Assembly: GCF_006569185.2 (NCBI RefSeq)
Contig: NZ_VIGC02000003.1
Coordinates: 62,001 to 126,000 of the forward strand
Direction of reading: 5' to 3'
Length of the DNA: 64,000 nt
Source of the DNA: Litorilinea aerophila
Lineage (GTDB): Bacteria > Chloroflexota > Anaerolineae > Caldilineales > Caldilineaceae
This document shows positions 35,910 through 44,191 of the stretch, in pieces. The notes under the pieces are model-generated. The model had not been told where the DNA came from, ran no database searches, and saw only the letters and a program-made list of their open reading frames with translations. A program made the position numbers and the translations under genes. The number at the start of each line of letters is the position of its first letter. Within the stretch, counting starts at the first letter, position 1.

Positions 35910-38872
35910 ACGCCACACCTTCTCCGGGTTCCCGCAACCTGGACACCGACCTGTTGCAGCGGCTGGCCGACCTGCCGGTGGCCCAGGCCCTGGAAGAGTT
36001 GGGCCTTCACTTCCTGCGCGGCTCCGAGGCCATCCAGCAGCTGGCCCAGGCCGCCCTGGAGCAGGCAGAAGCCCAGCCTGACCGGGCCGCGCGCTGGCTG
36101 GAGATCGCCACCGCCCTGGCGCGAGAGCATCCAGTGGATCCCGGCGTGCTGGCCCAGATCGACTACGCCCAGGCCCGTCTCCACGTGCTGGCCGGCCAGC
36201 TGGCCGAGGCCGAAGCACGCCTCCAAGAGGCCCAGAGCCGGTGGCAGGCGGTGGGGGACCGCCACTGGCTGACCCGCAGCTACCTGGGGCTGACCCAAAT
36301 CCTGGCCATGCAGGGCCGCTATGCCGAGGCCGAGGCTGCCGTGCGCCAGGCCATCGCCGAGCTCATGGCGGGGCTGGACGGCAATCAGGACCCTGTGCCC
36401 CTGGCCCGCCTCACCACGGCCCACCGCAACCTGGCTACCCTGCTCCTCTACCAGGAGCGCCACGCGGCAGCCCTGGCCGAGTATGAGCTGGCCCAGACCT
36501 GGCTGGAACGCTTCCGCCGGGCTGCCGGCGCCGCCGGTCAACCCTTCGCCGCCAACGAGGCCGCCCACATTGCCCTCAACCAGGCCACGGCCCTCACCTT
36601 CCTGGACCGCCCCACCGAAGCCGAGGCCGCCCTCCAGGCTGCCATCCACCATTTTGACCAGGCCCGGGATGCCCTGAACCGGGGCCGGGCACGGACCAAC
36701 CTGGGCCGGCTCTACCTGCGCACCGGCCGCTACGGGGACGCGCTGGCCACCTTCAACCTGGCAGCCCAGGATCTGATCGGCGACCTGCCCATCCACGCCG
36801 TCCCCGAGGTGGAGGCCCTGCGCCGTGCCGACGAGCTCCTGTTGGAACATGCCACCGCCTACCTGGCCCTCAACCTGCTGCCAGAAGCGGCCGACGCCCT
36901 GGAGCGCTGCCTGGCCCTCTTCCAGCAGGCGGGCCAGCCCTACGAGCTGGGCCAGACCTTCTACACCCTGGCCCTGGTTCAGCTGCGGGAGGGCCGGCTG
37001 GCCGAGGCCCAGGCATCCCTGGCGCGCGCCCTGGCCCAGTTCGCAGCCCTGGATAACCCCTTCTGGCTCAACCGGACCCAACTGGCCCAGGCCACGGTGG
37101 CCTTTGTCCAGGGCGACCTGGCCCAGGCCGCCGCCCACCTGGCGAGCCTCTCCATTCCCCAGGACCTTGCCCCCCGGGACCCGTCAACGCCCCTGGCCTG
37201 GGACGTGGCCGGCCTGGCCGAGGCCCACCTGCTCCAGGCCAGGCTCCTCCTGGCCCAGGGCAAGCTGGAGGCCGCCGGCCAGGTGGCTGCCCGGATCCCG
37301 GCCCTCCTGGGTGGCCGCGCCGCCGGCACCCCCACCATCCGCCCGCCCATGCCCCACCTGCACTTGCGGGTGGAGCACCTGTTGGGCCAGGTGGCCCGGG
37401 CGGCCGGCGATCTGGAGCAGGCTCGCCGCCATCTGACGGCCGCGGTCACCCTGTTGGAGATGGAACGGGCGGCCCTTCCCCTGGAGGAGATCCGCACCGC
37501 GTTCCTGGACGACAAATCGGCCATCTACCAGGAACTGGTCCTGACTCTGCTGGATGCGCCGGATCTGAGCGAAGAAGGGCTGGCCGCCGCCTTTGCCGTG
37601 GTGGAGCGAGCCCGCTCCCGGGCCCTGCTGGAACGCCTGTTGGCCAGCGTCCAGGGGGCGACGTCCGCCTCTCCCCACCAGAGCCGGCGGGAGGCGGTCC
37701 GCCAGCGCCTGCACTGGCTGTACAGCCGGCTTTTGGGCGAAGGCAGCAACGCCCAGCTGGATGCGGCCTTCAACGCCGAGCTCCAGGCCCAGGAAGCCCT
37801 GCTGCAGCAACTGGAATGGCAGGATTCGCCCATGCTCTCCCAGGCCGAGCCCACGGACCTGGCGTCCCTGCAAGCGTGCCTGGAGCCGGGGCAGCAGGCA
37901 TTGGCCTACTTCATGGCCGGGGAGGAAGTGCTGGCCTTTGTCATCGGCCAGGACCAGGTACGCCTCTTCCGGCGCCTGACCACGGTGGAACGGCTGAACC
38001 AGGCCCTGGACGAGTTTCGCTTTCAATTGGGGCGGGTGGAGTTGGGGCCGGCCTACCTGGCCCGTCATCGGGATCGGCTGATGCGGCAGTTGACCGGGGC
38101 CCTGGCCCGCCTCCACGATCTGCTGATTGCGCCCCTGGCGTCTGCCCTCAGCGCCCGGCGGCTCCTGGTGATCCCCTATGGTTCCCTGCATCTGCTGCCC
38201 TTCCATGCCCTGTGGGACGGCCGGCGATACCTGCTGGAGCGCTACGAACTGAGCACGGCGCCCAGCGCCAGCGTGGCGGTCCATGTGCGCCATCGCCGGA
38301 CGGGTGGCCGCTATCGTTCTCTGGCCGGCCTGGCCATTCAGGACGACACCATCCCGGCTGCCCAGGAGGAGGTCCGCCGCATCGTCGCCCTCTTCCCGGC
38401 TGTGCATCTTTACCTGGAGCAGGAGGCCACCCGCGCGGGCCTGTGGGCGGCAGCCCGGGCGGCCGACGTCCTGCACCTGGCCACCCATGGCCTCTTCCGG
38501 CCGGACAACTCCTTCTTCTCGGCCCTGAAGCTGGCCGATGGCTGGGTGGATGTGCGGGAGATCTACCGGCTGCCCCTGGCGGCGCGGTTGGTGGTGTTGA
38601 GCGCCTGTGAGAGCGGTGTGGGTCAGGTTCGAGGCGGCGACGAGGTCATCGGCCTGGCCCGGGGCTTTCTGGCCGCGGGCGCACGTCACCTGGTGGTGAG
38701 TCTGTGGAACGTCCACGATGCCAGCGCGGCCGGGCTGATGGAAAACTTCTACCGGGCCCTGATGGCCTCGCCCTGTCCTTCTCCGGCTGCAGCCCTGCGC
38801 ATGGCCCAACGGGCCGCCGTGGCCGAGGGGCAGCACCCCTACTACTGGGCACCCTACCTGGTGATGGGCTGA
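35906..38872 (+). CDS. TPR-CHAT protein (caspase-like cysteine protease domain)
   Basis: 988 residues. About residues 15-560 are TPR-type helical repeats (e.g. EAEAALQAAIHHFDQARDAL; AEAQASLARALAQFAAL). The C-terminal CHAT domain (about 700-985) has its catalytic dyad: His861 in HLATHGLF and Cys901 in LSACESGVG, with the WNVHDASA helix after it. CHAT domains are caspase-like peptidases used in cell death, regulated proteolysis and CRISPR-associated Craspase. There is no signal peptide, so it should be cytoplasmic. The gene is coupled to a zinc anti-sigma-like gene and lies behind an ECF sigma factor. A plausible but untested idea is that CHAT cleaves the anti-sigma or another target. Confidence 0.9.
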   Translation: MNATPSPGSRNLDTDLLQRLADLPVAQALEELGLHFLRGSEAIQQLAQAALEQAEAQPDRAARWLEIATALAREHPVDPGVLAQIDYAQARLHVLAGQLAEAEARLQEAQSRWQAVGDRHWLTRSYLGLTQILAMQGRYAEAEAAVRQAIAELMAGLDGNQDPVPLARLTTAHRNLATLLLYQERHAAALAEYELAQTWLERFRRAAGAAGQPFAANEAAHIALNQATALTFLDRPTEAEAALQAAIHHFDQARDALNRGRARTNLGRLYLRTGRYGDALATFNLAAQDLIGDLPIHAVPEVEALRRADELLLEHATAYLALNLLPEAADALERCLALFQQAGQPYELGQTFYTLALVQLREGRLAEAQASLARALAQFAALDNPFWLNRTQLAQATVAFVQGDLAQAAAHLASLSIPQDLAPRDPSTPLAWDVAGLAEAHLLQARLLLAQGKLEAAGQVAARIPALLGGRAAGTPTIRPPMPHLHLRVEHLLGQVARAAGDLEQARRHLTAAVTLLEMERAALPLEEIRTAFLDDKSAIYQELVLTLLDAPDLSEEGLAAAFAVVERARSRALLERLLASVQGATSASPHQSRREAVRQRLHWLYSRLLGEGSNAQLDAAFNAELQAQEALLQQLEWQDSPMLSQAEPTDLASLQACLEPGQQALAYFMAGEEVLAFVIGQDQVRLFRRLTTVERLNQALDEFRFQLGRVELGPAYLARHRDRLMRQLTGALARLHDLLIAPLASALSARRLLVIPYGSLHLLPFHALWDGRRYLLERYELSTAPSASVAVHVRHRRTGGRYRSLAGLAIQDDTIPAAQEEVRRIVALFPAVHLYLEQEATRAGLWAAARAADVLHLATHGLFRPDNSFFSALKLADGWVDVREIYRLPLAARLVVLSACESGVGQVRGGDEVIGLARGFLAAGARHLVVSLWNVHDASAAGLMENFYRALMASPCPSPAAALRMAQRAAVAEGQHPYYWAPYLVMG

Positions 38873-39014
38873 CATCCGATACGGTCTGGCGTGAAGAGCG
38901 CGGCGAAAATGGGACAGCCTGACCTCTGGAGGAAACCCTCAGCGAATGGCTGTCGCAATTTACCAGAGGACGGTTGTGGAAGTCCCCCAGGAGCGAGGCG
39001 AAAGGAAGAGAACC

Positions 39015-40886
39015 ATGACGACAGCTGAACTCTGGCGTCAAAACCAAGGCAGAAATTCGGTGGCTGTAGAAGCGACCGGTGAACTTCCGTCGGGGTTTCC
39101 CGCCCATCTGCGCCGCCGGCGCTTTGCCGGCCTGGGGACCGTGGCGGGCCTGGCGCTGCTGTTGCTGGCCCTGCTGCTGATGGCCGTGCACGGTGTCGCC
39201 GCAGCCCATGATGACGACCCCGATGATTCGGAGGATGAGGTTCGCATCGTGGGCGTGGTGCTCTCTGCTCCTCCCGGCGCAGACGGCATCGGCATCTGGT
39301 CCGTGGCTGCGGATGGCATCACCTACACCGTCCAGGTCAACAGCGAGACCAAATTTCACGACGATGTGGTGCCAGGTGTGGGCCAACGGGTGCGGGTGGA
39401 TGGCCAGCTCCTGGAGCCGGGGCTCCTGCTGGCCCACGAACTGCGCCTGGAATCCCAGGACGGCAGCGATGAGGACGACGAGTGGCACGGCCTGTTGCTC
39501 TCCACCCCAGCCGGGGGTACGGGTCAGGGGCTGTGGGTGATCCAGATTGGCCAGGGCGCCACCCTGACTGCCACCGCCGACGCCAACACCCGATTCGACC
39601 CCGCCGATCTGTCCCAATTCGTGCCGGGCATCTGGGTGGAGATCCGGGGTACGCTCCTGCCCGATAGCACGGTGCTGGCCAGCCGCATCCGCATGGACGA
39701 GTATGAGGCTGGGGAGGTGGTGGTGCGCCTGCAGCCGGACGCCATCTCCAGCACCGTGGCCAACCGTTATGGCCTGGTGGCCCGTTCCACCCTCCTGGCC
39801 GATGCCCACATCTACCTCCTGGCCAGCCCCGATGACGAGAACGAAGTCAGCCTGGTGGACCTGCTCCGGCAGGATCCCGATGTGGTGTGGGCCGAGCTGA
39901 ACTACGTGAACAGCGTGCCGGAAAGTGAGGGGTACAAGACCTGGGGATGGGGTGACCGCTCCGACGAATACATCAACCAGTACGCCTTTGAGCAGGTGGG
40001 GCTGCCCGCGGTCTCGGCCTACTACACGGGAACTGGCATCCTGGTGGCCGTGCTGGACACCGGCGTCGACCTGCAGCACCCGGCCCTGGTGGACCGGCTC
40101 CAGTTGCCCGGCCTGGACGTGGTGTCGGGGGACACCGTGCCCCAGGACGAGGGCCCGCCGCCCGGGGGGGCTCCTGGCCTGGCCTGGGGCCATGGCACCC
40201 ATGTGGCCGGCATCGTGGCCCGCCTGGCCCCAGGCAGCCGAATCCTGCCGGTGCGGGTGCTGGATGCCAACGGCCGGGGCAACACCTTCCTGCTGGCCTA
40301 TGCCATCGAGTGGGCGGTCGATCAGGGCGCGGATGTGATCAACCTGAGCCTGGGCACGCCGTACAATTCTCAGGTTTTGCAGGAGGCGATCCAGGCGGCC
40401 ATTGACCGGGGCGTGGTGGTGGTGGCGGCGGCGGGCAACAGCAACACCGACACTCCCCAATACCCCGCGGCCTACGCCGACGTGCTGGCGGTGACCGCGG
40501 TGGATGGGGCCAACCGCAAGGCCTCCTTCGCCAACTACGGTTGGGTGGACCTGGCCGCGCCGGGTGTGGGCATCACGTCCACCGTCATCGGGCCGGAAGG
40601 CCATGGCTACGGCAGTTGGAGCGGCACCTCCATGGCCGCGCCCTTTGTGAGCGGGGGGGCTGCCCTGGTGCGGACCAAACTGGCGCAGCCCTCCGCCGCG
40701 CCAGGCGGCCGGGCCGGGGTACTGGCGGTGGCCGGCCGCCTGCGGGAGAGCGCCCGGCCCCTGGATGCCTACGACGCCCAGTACGGGGATAAGCTGGGCG
40801 GGCTGCTGGATCTGGAGGCGGCCCTGCTGGAGCAGGAGCCTGTGCCCCTGGAGCTGCGCCTCTTTATCCCGTGGATTCAGCGGTAG
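39015..40886 (+). CDS. Secreted S8 subtilisin-like protease with N-terminal DUF5666-like repeats and captured palindromic element
   Basis: 623 residues from the ATG at 39015 (AGGAAGAG 4 nt upstream); an in-frame ATG at 38946 is the alternative. Residues ~5-28 are encoded by a decayed palindromic element. A signal peptide follows (about 38-62, GLALLLLALLLMAVHGVAAA), then two DUF5666-like beta repeats (about 75-225), a short prodomain-like stretch and the S8 domain. The catalytic residues are Asp348 (VAVLDTGVD), His396 (GHGTHVAG) and Ser539 (SGTSMAAP). The C-terminus ends in LRLFIPWIQR. It is probably exported. It lies 142 bp after the CHAT gene on the same strand. Confidence 0.88.
   Translation: MTTAELWRQNQGRNSVAVEATGELPSGFPAHLRRRRFAGLGTVAGLALLLLALLLMAVHGVAAAHDDDPDDSEDEVRIVGVVLSAPPGADGIGIWSVAADGITYTVQVNSETKFHDDVVPGVGQRVRVDGQLLEPGLLLAHELRLESQDGSDEDDEWHGLLLSTPAGGTGQGLWVIQIGQGATLTATADANTRFDPADLSQFVPGIWVEIRGTLLPDSTVLASRIRMDEYEAGEVVVRLQPDAISSTVANRYGLVARSTLLADAHIYLLASPDDENEVSLVDLLRQDPDVVWAELNYVNSVPESEGYKTWGWGDRSDEYINQYAFEQVGLPAVSAYYTGTGILVAVLDTGVDLQHPALVDRLQLPGLDVVSGDTVPQDEGPPPGGAPGLAWGHGTHVAGIVARLAPGSRILPVRVLDANGRGNTFLLAYAIEWAVDQGADVINLSLGTPYNSQVLQEAIQAAIDRGVVVVAAAGNSNTDTPQYPAAYADVLAVTAVDGANRKASFANYGWVDLAAPGVGITSTVIGPEGHGYGSWSGTSMAAPFVSGGAALVRTKLAQPSAAPGGRAGVLAVAGRLRESARPLDAYDAQYGDKLGGLLDLEAALLEQEPVPLELRLFIPWIQR
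39026..39099 (+). mobile_element. Decayed MITE-like element inside the subtilase coding sequence
   Basis: TCTGGCGTCAAAACCAAGGC and the following AGAAATTCGG match the family end at 27 of 30 positions by hand count. The far end GGTGAACTTCCGTCGGGGTT is more diverged. It is read in the same frame as the intact copy at 41077-41159 (peptide LWRQNQGRNS versus VWRKYHGRNS; GELPSGF versus GEFLPGF). No target duplication remains. Confidence 0.75.
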
Positions 40887-41044
40887 GGGGTGAATTCATG
40901 TATTTTCTCTGTCGGCTGTTGCCTCCTCTGTAACAGAGCAGGGTGAACAGACGCCACCCTGCAGAAACGGTCCCTGCACCATCCCGCCTACGCTATTCCC
41001 GCGCCGGGCGGGCCATTCCATGACCACAACGGAGGTTTTCAAAG

Positions 41045-42910
41045 ATGCAGAGGAACAACCTACAGGGAAACACCAGTACAGTCTGGCGTAAATACCACGG
41101 CAGAAATTCGGCGCCACTATCTCTGGCGGAAACTATCGGCGAATTTCTGCCGGGATTTACCAGACAGAGGAACGAGACACGGGCGCAACCGATGGGACGC
41201 CGATGGCCGCGCATTCCGCTGCTGATCGCGCTGGTCGGAATCGCCGCCCTGGCGTTCCTGACCGGCGTGGTCCAGGCCGCCCAGGCCGGCGACGACCAGG
41301 ATTGGCGGGGCATCGTGGTCTCCATGCCCCAGGGCGGCTTTCAAGGCGAGTGGGTGATCGGCGGCCGCACCTTTGTGGCCGATGCCGGCACCGACTTCAG
41401 CCAGGAGGATGCGCCCCTGACCGTGGGCGGCTGTGCCCACGTGGACTTCGTCATGGAGGGCCAGGTGGCCCGGGCCCTGGAGATCAAGGGCAAGGCCCTC
41501 ATCGAATGTAACGAGGACGGCAGTGCCACCCCCACGCCCGATGATACCCCGGGCACGCCAGAGCCTTCGGCGACTCCCTCCGAGACGCCAGAGCCCTCCG
41601 CTACCCCCTCTGGGACGCCGGGGCCCACCACCACGCCTTCGGCCACCCCAACCCGGGATGACGACGACCACGACGGCGAGCTGAAGCTCTACGGCTTCAT
41701 CGAAGCCATGCCGGACAGCGGCCTCATCGGCCAGTGGACGGTGAACGGCGTGCTCCTGGAAACCACCGCCAGCACCGAATTCGAGCAAGACTACGGCGCC
41801 TTCGCCGTGGGCGTCTGTGTGGAGGTGGAATACCGGCAGGTGAACGGTATCAACCAGGTGGAAAAGCTGGAGACGGAGCACAGCTACAAATGTCAGGGCC
41901 AGGGCAACGATGACAACCCGGGCGATGATCGCCACCACGGCGAGCTCTACGGCCTTCTCCAGGTCTTCCCGCCCGGCCTGATCGGCGAGTGGGTGATCGG
42001 TGGCATCACCTTCGTGGCAGACCAGAACACCGAGTTCAAGCAGGAAGGTGGCCCCTTCGCCGTGGGCGTCACCGTCAAGGTGGAATTCGTCACCGACAGC
42101 AACAACGTTCACCACGCCACGGAAATCAAGGTGAAGTTCCGCAACGAGGATGACGGCGAGGACCGGGACGGGGACGGCGAGCGCGAAGGCGCGGAAGGAC
42201 AGGCCTACGGCCTGATTGAGCTCTTCCCGCCAGGCCTCCAGGGCACCTGGGTCATCGGCGGCATCGAGTACACCGCCACCGGTTCCACCGAGTTCAAGCA
42301 GGAGCACGGCCTCTTCGGCCTGGGTGTGCGGGTCCGGGTGGAGTATTTCGTGGACAGCAGCGGCGGTCGGGTGGCCACCGAGATCAAGGTGACCGACGAC
42401 AATGGCAATACCCAGGATCCCACCCACTTCAAGCTGGTGGGTTTCGTCCAGGAGATGCCGACTGCCTCCTTCATCGGCCAGTGGCGCATCGGCAACACCC
42501 TCTTCGTGGCCGACGGGGCGACCCAATTCAAGGAGGACCACGGCCTGCTGGCCATCGGTGCCTATGTGGAGGTGGAGTACACCGTCAGCGGCGGGGAGAA
42601 CCGGATCCACGAGATCGAGACCCAGGTGCCGCCGGGCGCCGGAGACAACAACCGGCTGGGAGTGATCCAGGAGATGCGGGCGGCCGCCGCGGCTGCAGTG
42701 GATGCCCAGGCCAGCCAGATCTGGCGCATCGACGGCGTGGACTACGTCATCACCGCCTCTACCCGGCTCAGCGACAGCCAGGGCGAACTGGCGGTGGGCT
42801 CGTCCGCGGTGGTGAACAGCTACACGGCCGACGACGGCCAGGAGGTGGCGACCCGGGTGGCCAGCATCAACCTGGACCACCAGATCTTCCTGCCTGCTGT
42901 GGGGCGTTAA
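41045..42910 (+). CDS. Secreted DUF5666 repeat protein with in-frame element insertion near the N-terminus
   Basis: 621 residues; GGAGG lies 9 nt before the ATG at 41045. Residues 11-39 are encoded by the palindromic element and its target duplication, directly ahead of a signal peptide (about 50-82, RIPLLIALVGIAALAFLTGV). The mature part has six DUF5666 repeats of ~65-75 residues (motifs GEWVIGG, TEFKQE, VEVEY). A Thr-Pro-Ser linker (about 160-205) separates repeats 1 and 2. The C-terminus is HQIFLPAVGR. No catalytic motif is seen; it is probably a structural or ligand-binding exported protein. An internal ATG at 41192 would skip the element but has a poor site. Confidence 0.88.
   Translation: MQRNNLQGNTSTVWRKYHGRNSAPLSLAETIGEFLPGFTRQRNETRAQPMGRRWPRIPLLIALVGIAALAFLTGVVQAAQAGDDQDWRGIVVSMPQGGFQGEWVIGGRTFVADAGTDFSQEDAPLTVGGCAHVDFVMEGQVARALEIKGKALIECNEDGSATPTPDDTPGTPEPSATPSETPEPSATPSGTPGPTTTPSATPTRDDDDHDGELKLYGFIEAMPDSGLIGQWTVNGVLLETTASTEFEQDYGAFAVGVCVEVEYRQVNGINQVEKLETEHSYKCQGQGNDDNPGDDRHHGELYGLLQVFPPGLIGEWVIGGITFVADQNTEFKQEGGPFAVGVTVKVEFVTDSNNVHHATEIKVKFRNEDDGEDRDGDGEREGAEGQAYGLIELFPPGLQGTWVIGGIEYTATGSTEFKQEHGLFGLGVRVRVEYFVDSSGGRVATEIKVTDDNGNTQDPTHFKLVGFVQEMPTASFIGQWRIGNTLFVADGATQFKEDHGLLAIGAYVEVEYTVSGGENRIHEIETQVPPGAGDNNRLGVIQEMRAAAAAAVDAQASQIWRIDGVDYVITASTRLSDSQGELAVGSSAVVNSYTADDGQEVATRVASINLDHQIFLPAVGR
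41077..41159 (+). mobile_element. MITE-like palindromic element, in-frame coding copy (83 bp, CCAG duplication)
   Basis: It starts TACAGTCTGGCGTAAATACC and ends GCCGGGATTTA, flanked by CCAG at 41073-41076 and 41160-41163. Arms CGGCAGAAATTCGGCG and CGGCGAATTTCTGCCG are near-perfect inverted repeats. Element plus duplication is 87 bp (29 codons) with no stop in the host frame. Confidence 0.92.
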
Positions 42911-42969
42911 AGGGACGTTTGTACGGTTCGGCGCCAATAGGCCAGGAAGGCTGAGGGAGTGCGTAGCGG

Positions 42970-43074
42970 GTGGTCCGTAGGTCCGGCCTCCCGGCCGGAT
43001 ATGGGTGCCAGCGTTCCCTGCACCTCTGTCATGTCATGTAAGGATGCCACGCATCCTTGCGTGACCTACGGACC
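42970..43074. repeat. Inverted repeat GGTCCGTAGGTCC ... GACCTACGGACC
   Basis: GGTCCGTAGGTCC (about 42970-42982) is inverted at about 43063-43074 (GACCTACGGACC). Between them lie CGGCCTCCCGGCCG and a GATGCCACGCATCC stretch. It is noncoding and follows the DUF5666 gene. TTGCGTGAC within it also occurs near 35233. Confidence 0.6.
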
Positions 43075-43111
43075 TCCTGCACCGACGAGAGAAGCAAAAT
43101 ATGAACACACG

Positions 43112-43160
43112 TTGCGGTCCCGGAGGAAACGACGCCTCCTCCGGGACCGCAAAAATTTTA
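43112..43160. terminator. Strong bidirectional terminator hairpin
   Basis: TTGCGGTCCCGGAGGA (43112-43127) pairs perfectly with TCCTCCGGGACCGCAA (43137-43152), 16 bp with a 9-nt loop, followed by AAATTTTAT. It lies between the converging DUF5666 and anti-sigma genes. Confidence 0.85.
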
Positions 43161-43184
43161 TCTGCTACAAATTTTATCTGCTAC
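43153..43184. repeat. 16-bp tandem repeat at the 3' end of the anti-sigma gene
   Basis: AAATTTTATCTGCTAC occurs twice in succession (43153-43168, 43169-43184). The second unit contains the stop codon of the minus-strand gene at 43181, so the duplication copied the gene's last bases past the stop. Confidence 0.85.
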
Positions 43185-44038
43185 ATCTGAAGCCGCACGA
43201 CAGGGGGGGCAGTGGGGCCGGGGCTACCTCCGGCCGGTTCCGGCGTGATGCCGATGATGTCGTACTGGTCCAGCGGCTGTGGGGTATGGAAGACCAGCGC
43301 GCCGGCGCCCAGATCGTCCACGGTGAACAGGCCGGCGCTGATCCGTTCGCCGTCCTTGAGCAGCCAGAGCTGGTAGACCTGGTCGTCTGTCAGGCGGGGG
43401 AAGGATTCCGCCAGCAGGATGGCGGTGTCGTACTCGGGCGTCCAGATGACCGAGGCGTGGGCCGGGCTGCCTTCCTGGGCCGGCGGCAGGGTCAACTGCT
43501 GTCGGCTCTCCGAGGCCAGCACGAAGAGGGCGATGTTCTGTTGTTGCAGCTTTTCGTTCATCTGCTGCAGCTCGTGCTGGAGCCGCAAGGTGTGTTGAAT
43601 CCAGTAGCCGTTGAGCACCAACAGCAACGCCAGAGAAGCCCCGGCCAGCCGGCCGGCCAGGGACCACCCTTGCCAGGCCTGGCGCAGGCGATCCAGCGGA
43701 CCGGGCCGGGCTGGGGCGGGCGCGGGTTGGGCGATGGCCGCCTGGATACGCGTGGCCAGGTGGGGGGGGAGGCGCTGGGGCGGCGCGCTGTAGAGCAGGC
43801 TTTCGGCCAGGGCTTCGTATTCCGCCAGTTTTTGGGCCGCCTGGGGGCAGTCGGCCAGGGCGGCCCGGACCAGGGCCGCTTCCTCTGGATCCGTCGCGCC
43901 CAGGGCATAGGCGGGCAACAACGCCTCCAGCTCTGCGCAGCGTTGGCTTTGGGTTTGGGCGGCTGTTTCGTCCGTTTCCGTCGATTCAGACCGGCCGGTA
44001 TGTTGTGGATCTTCCGGTGACAACTGTTCCTGTTCCAT
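43181..44038 (-). CDS. RskA-type anti-sigma factor
   Basis: 285 residues. The N-terminal ~110 residues form the sigma-binding domain (CAELEALLPAYALGATDPEEAALV is the RskA zinc-finger-like start). One membrane helix lies at about 135-152 (LAGASLALLLVLNGYWI). The C-terminal extracytoplasmic RskA domain (about 160-285) includes VIWTPEYDTAILLAESFPRL and YQLWLLKDGERISAGLF. It should inhibit the ECF sigma factor encoded 153 bp upstream on the same strand until regulated proteolysis or redox change. This pair is separate from the soluble zinc-protein pair near 35 kb. Confidence 0.9.
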   Translation of the reverse strand: MEQEQLSPEDPQHTGRSESTETDETAAQTQSQRCAELEALLPAYALGATDPEEAALVRAALADCPQAAQKLAEYEALAESLLYSAPPQRLPPHLATRIQAAIAQPAPAPARPGPLDRLRQAWQGWSLAGRLAGASLALLLVLNGYWIQHTLRLQHELQQMNEKLQQQNIALFVLASESRQQLTLPPAQEGSPAHASVIWTPEYDTAILLAESFPRLTDDQVYQLWLLKDGERISAGLFTVDDLGAGALVFHTPQPLDQYDIIGITPEPAGGSPGPTAPPVVRLQM

Positions 44039-44191
44039 GTTTACAGCTTCATCAGGCGCTGTTGTTCGCCTGGGACTAGGGTCCTTCTACATCCCATTGG
44101 GTGATGGCCTTGGTTGTGGCCCTTGTTGTTGCACCGGCATTTGTCGGCGCAATTCAGCCCCTCTCTTTGAATAACGATTCCTCACCCCCGC

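Noticed and set aside
38881-38915. GGTCTGGCGTGAAGAGCG upstream of the subtilase as another element copy
   Set aside because: Only the first nine bases resemble the TACAGTCTGGCG end; the inverted-repeat arm and the other end are missing.
43113-43184. CRISPR-like repeat at the hairpin and 16-bp duplications
   Set aside because: Only two adjacent units without spacers. No cas genes and no spaced repeats were seen anywhere in the window.
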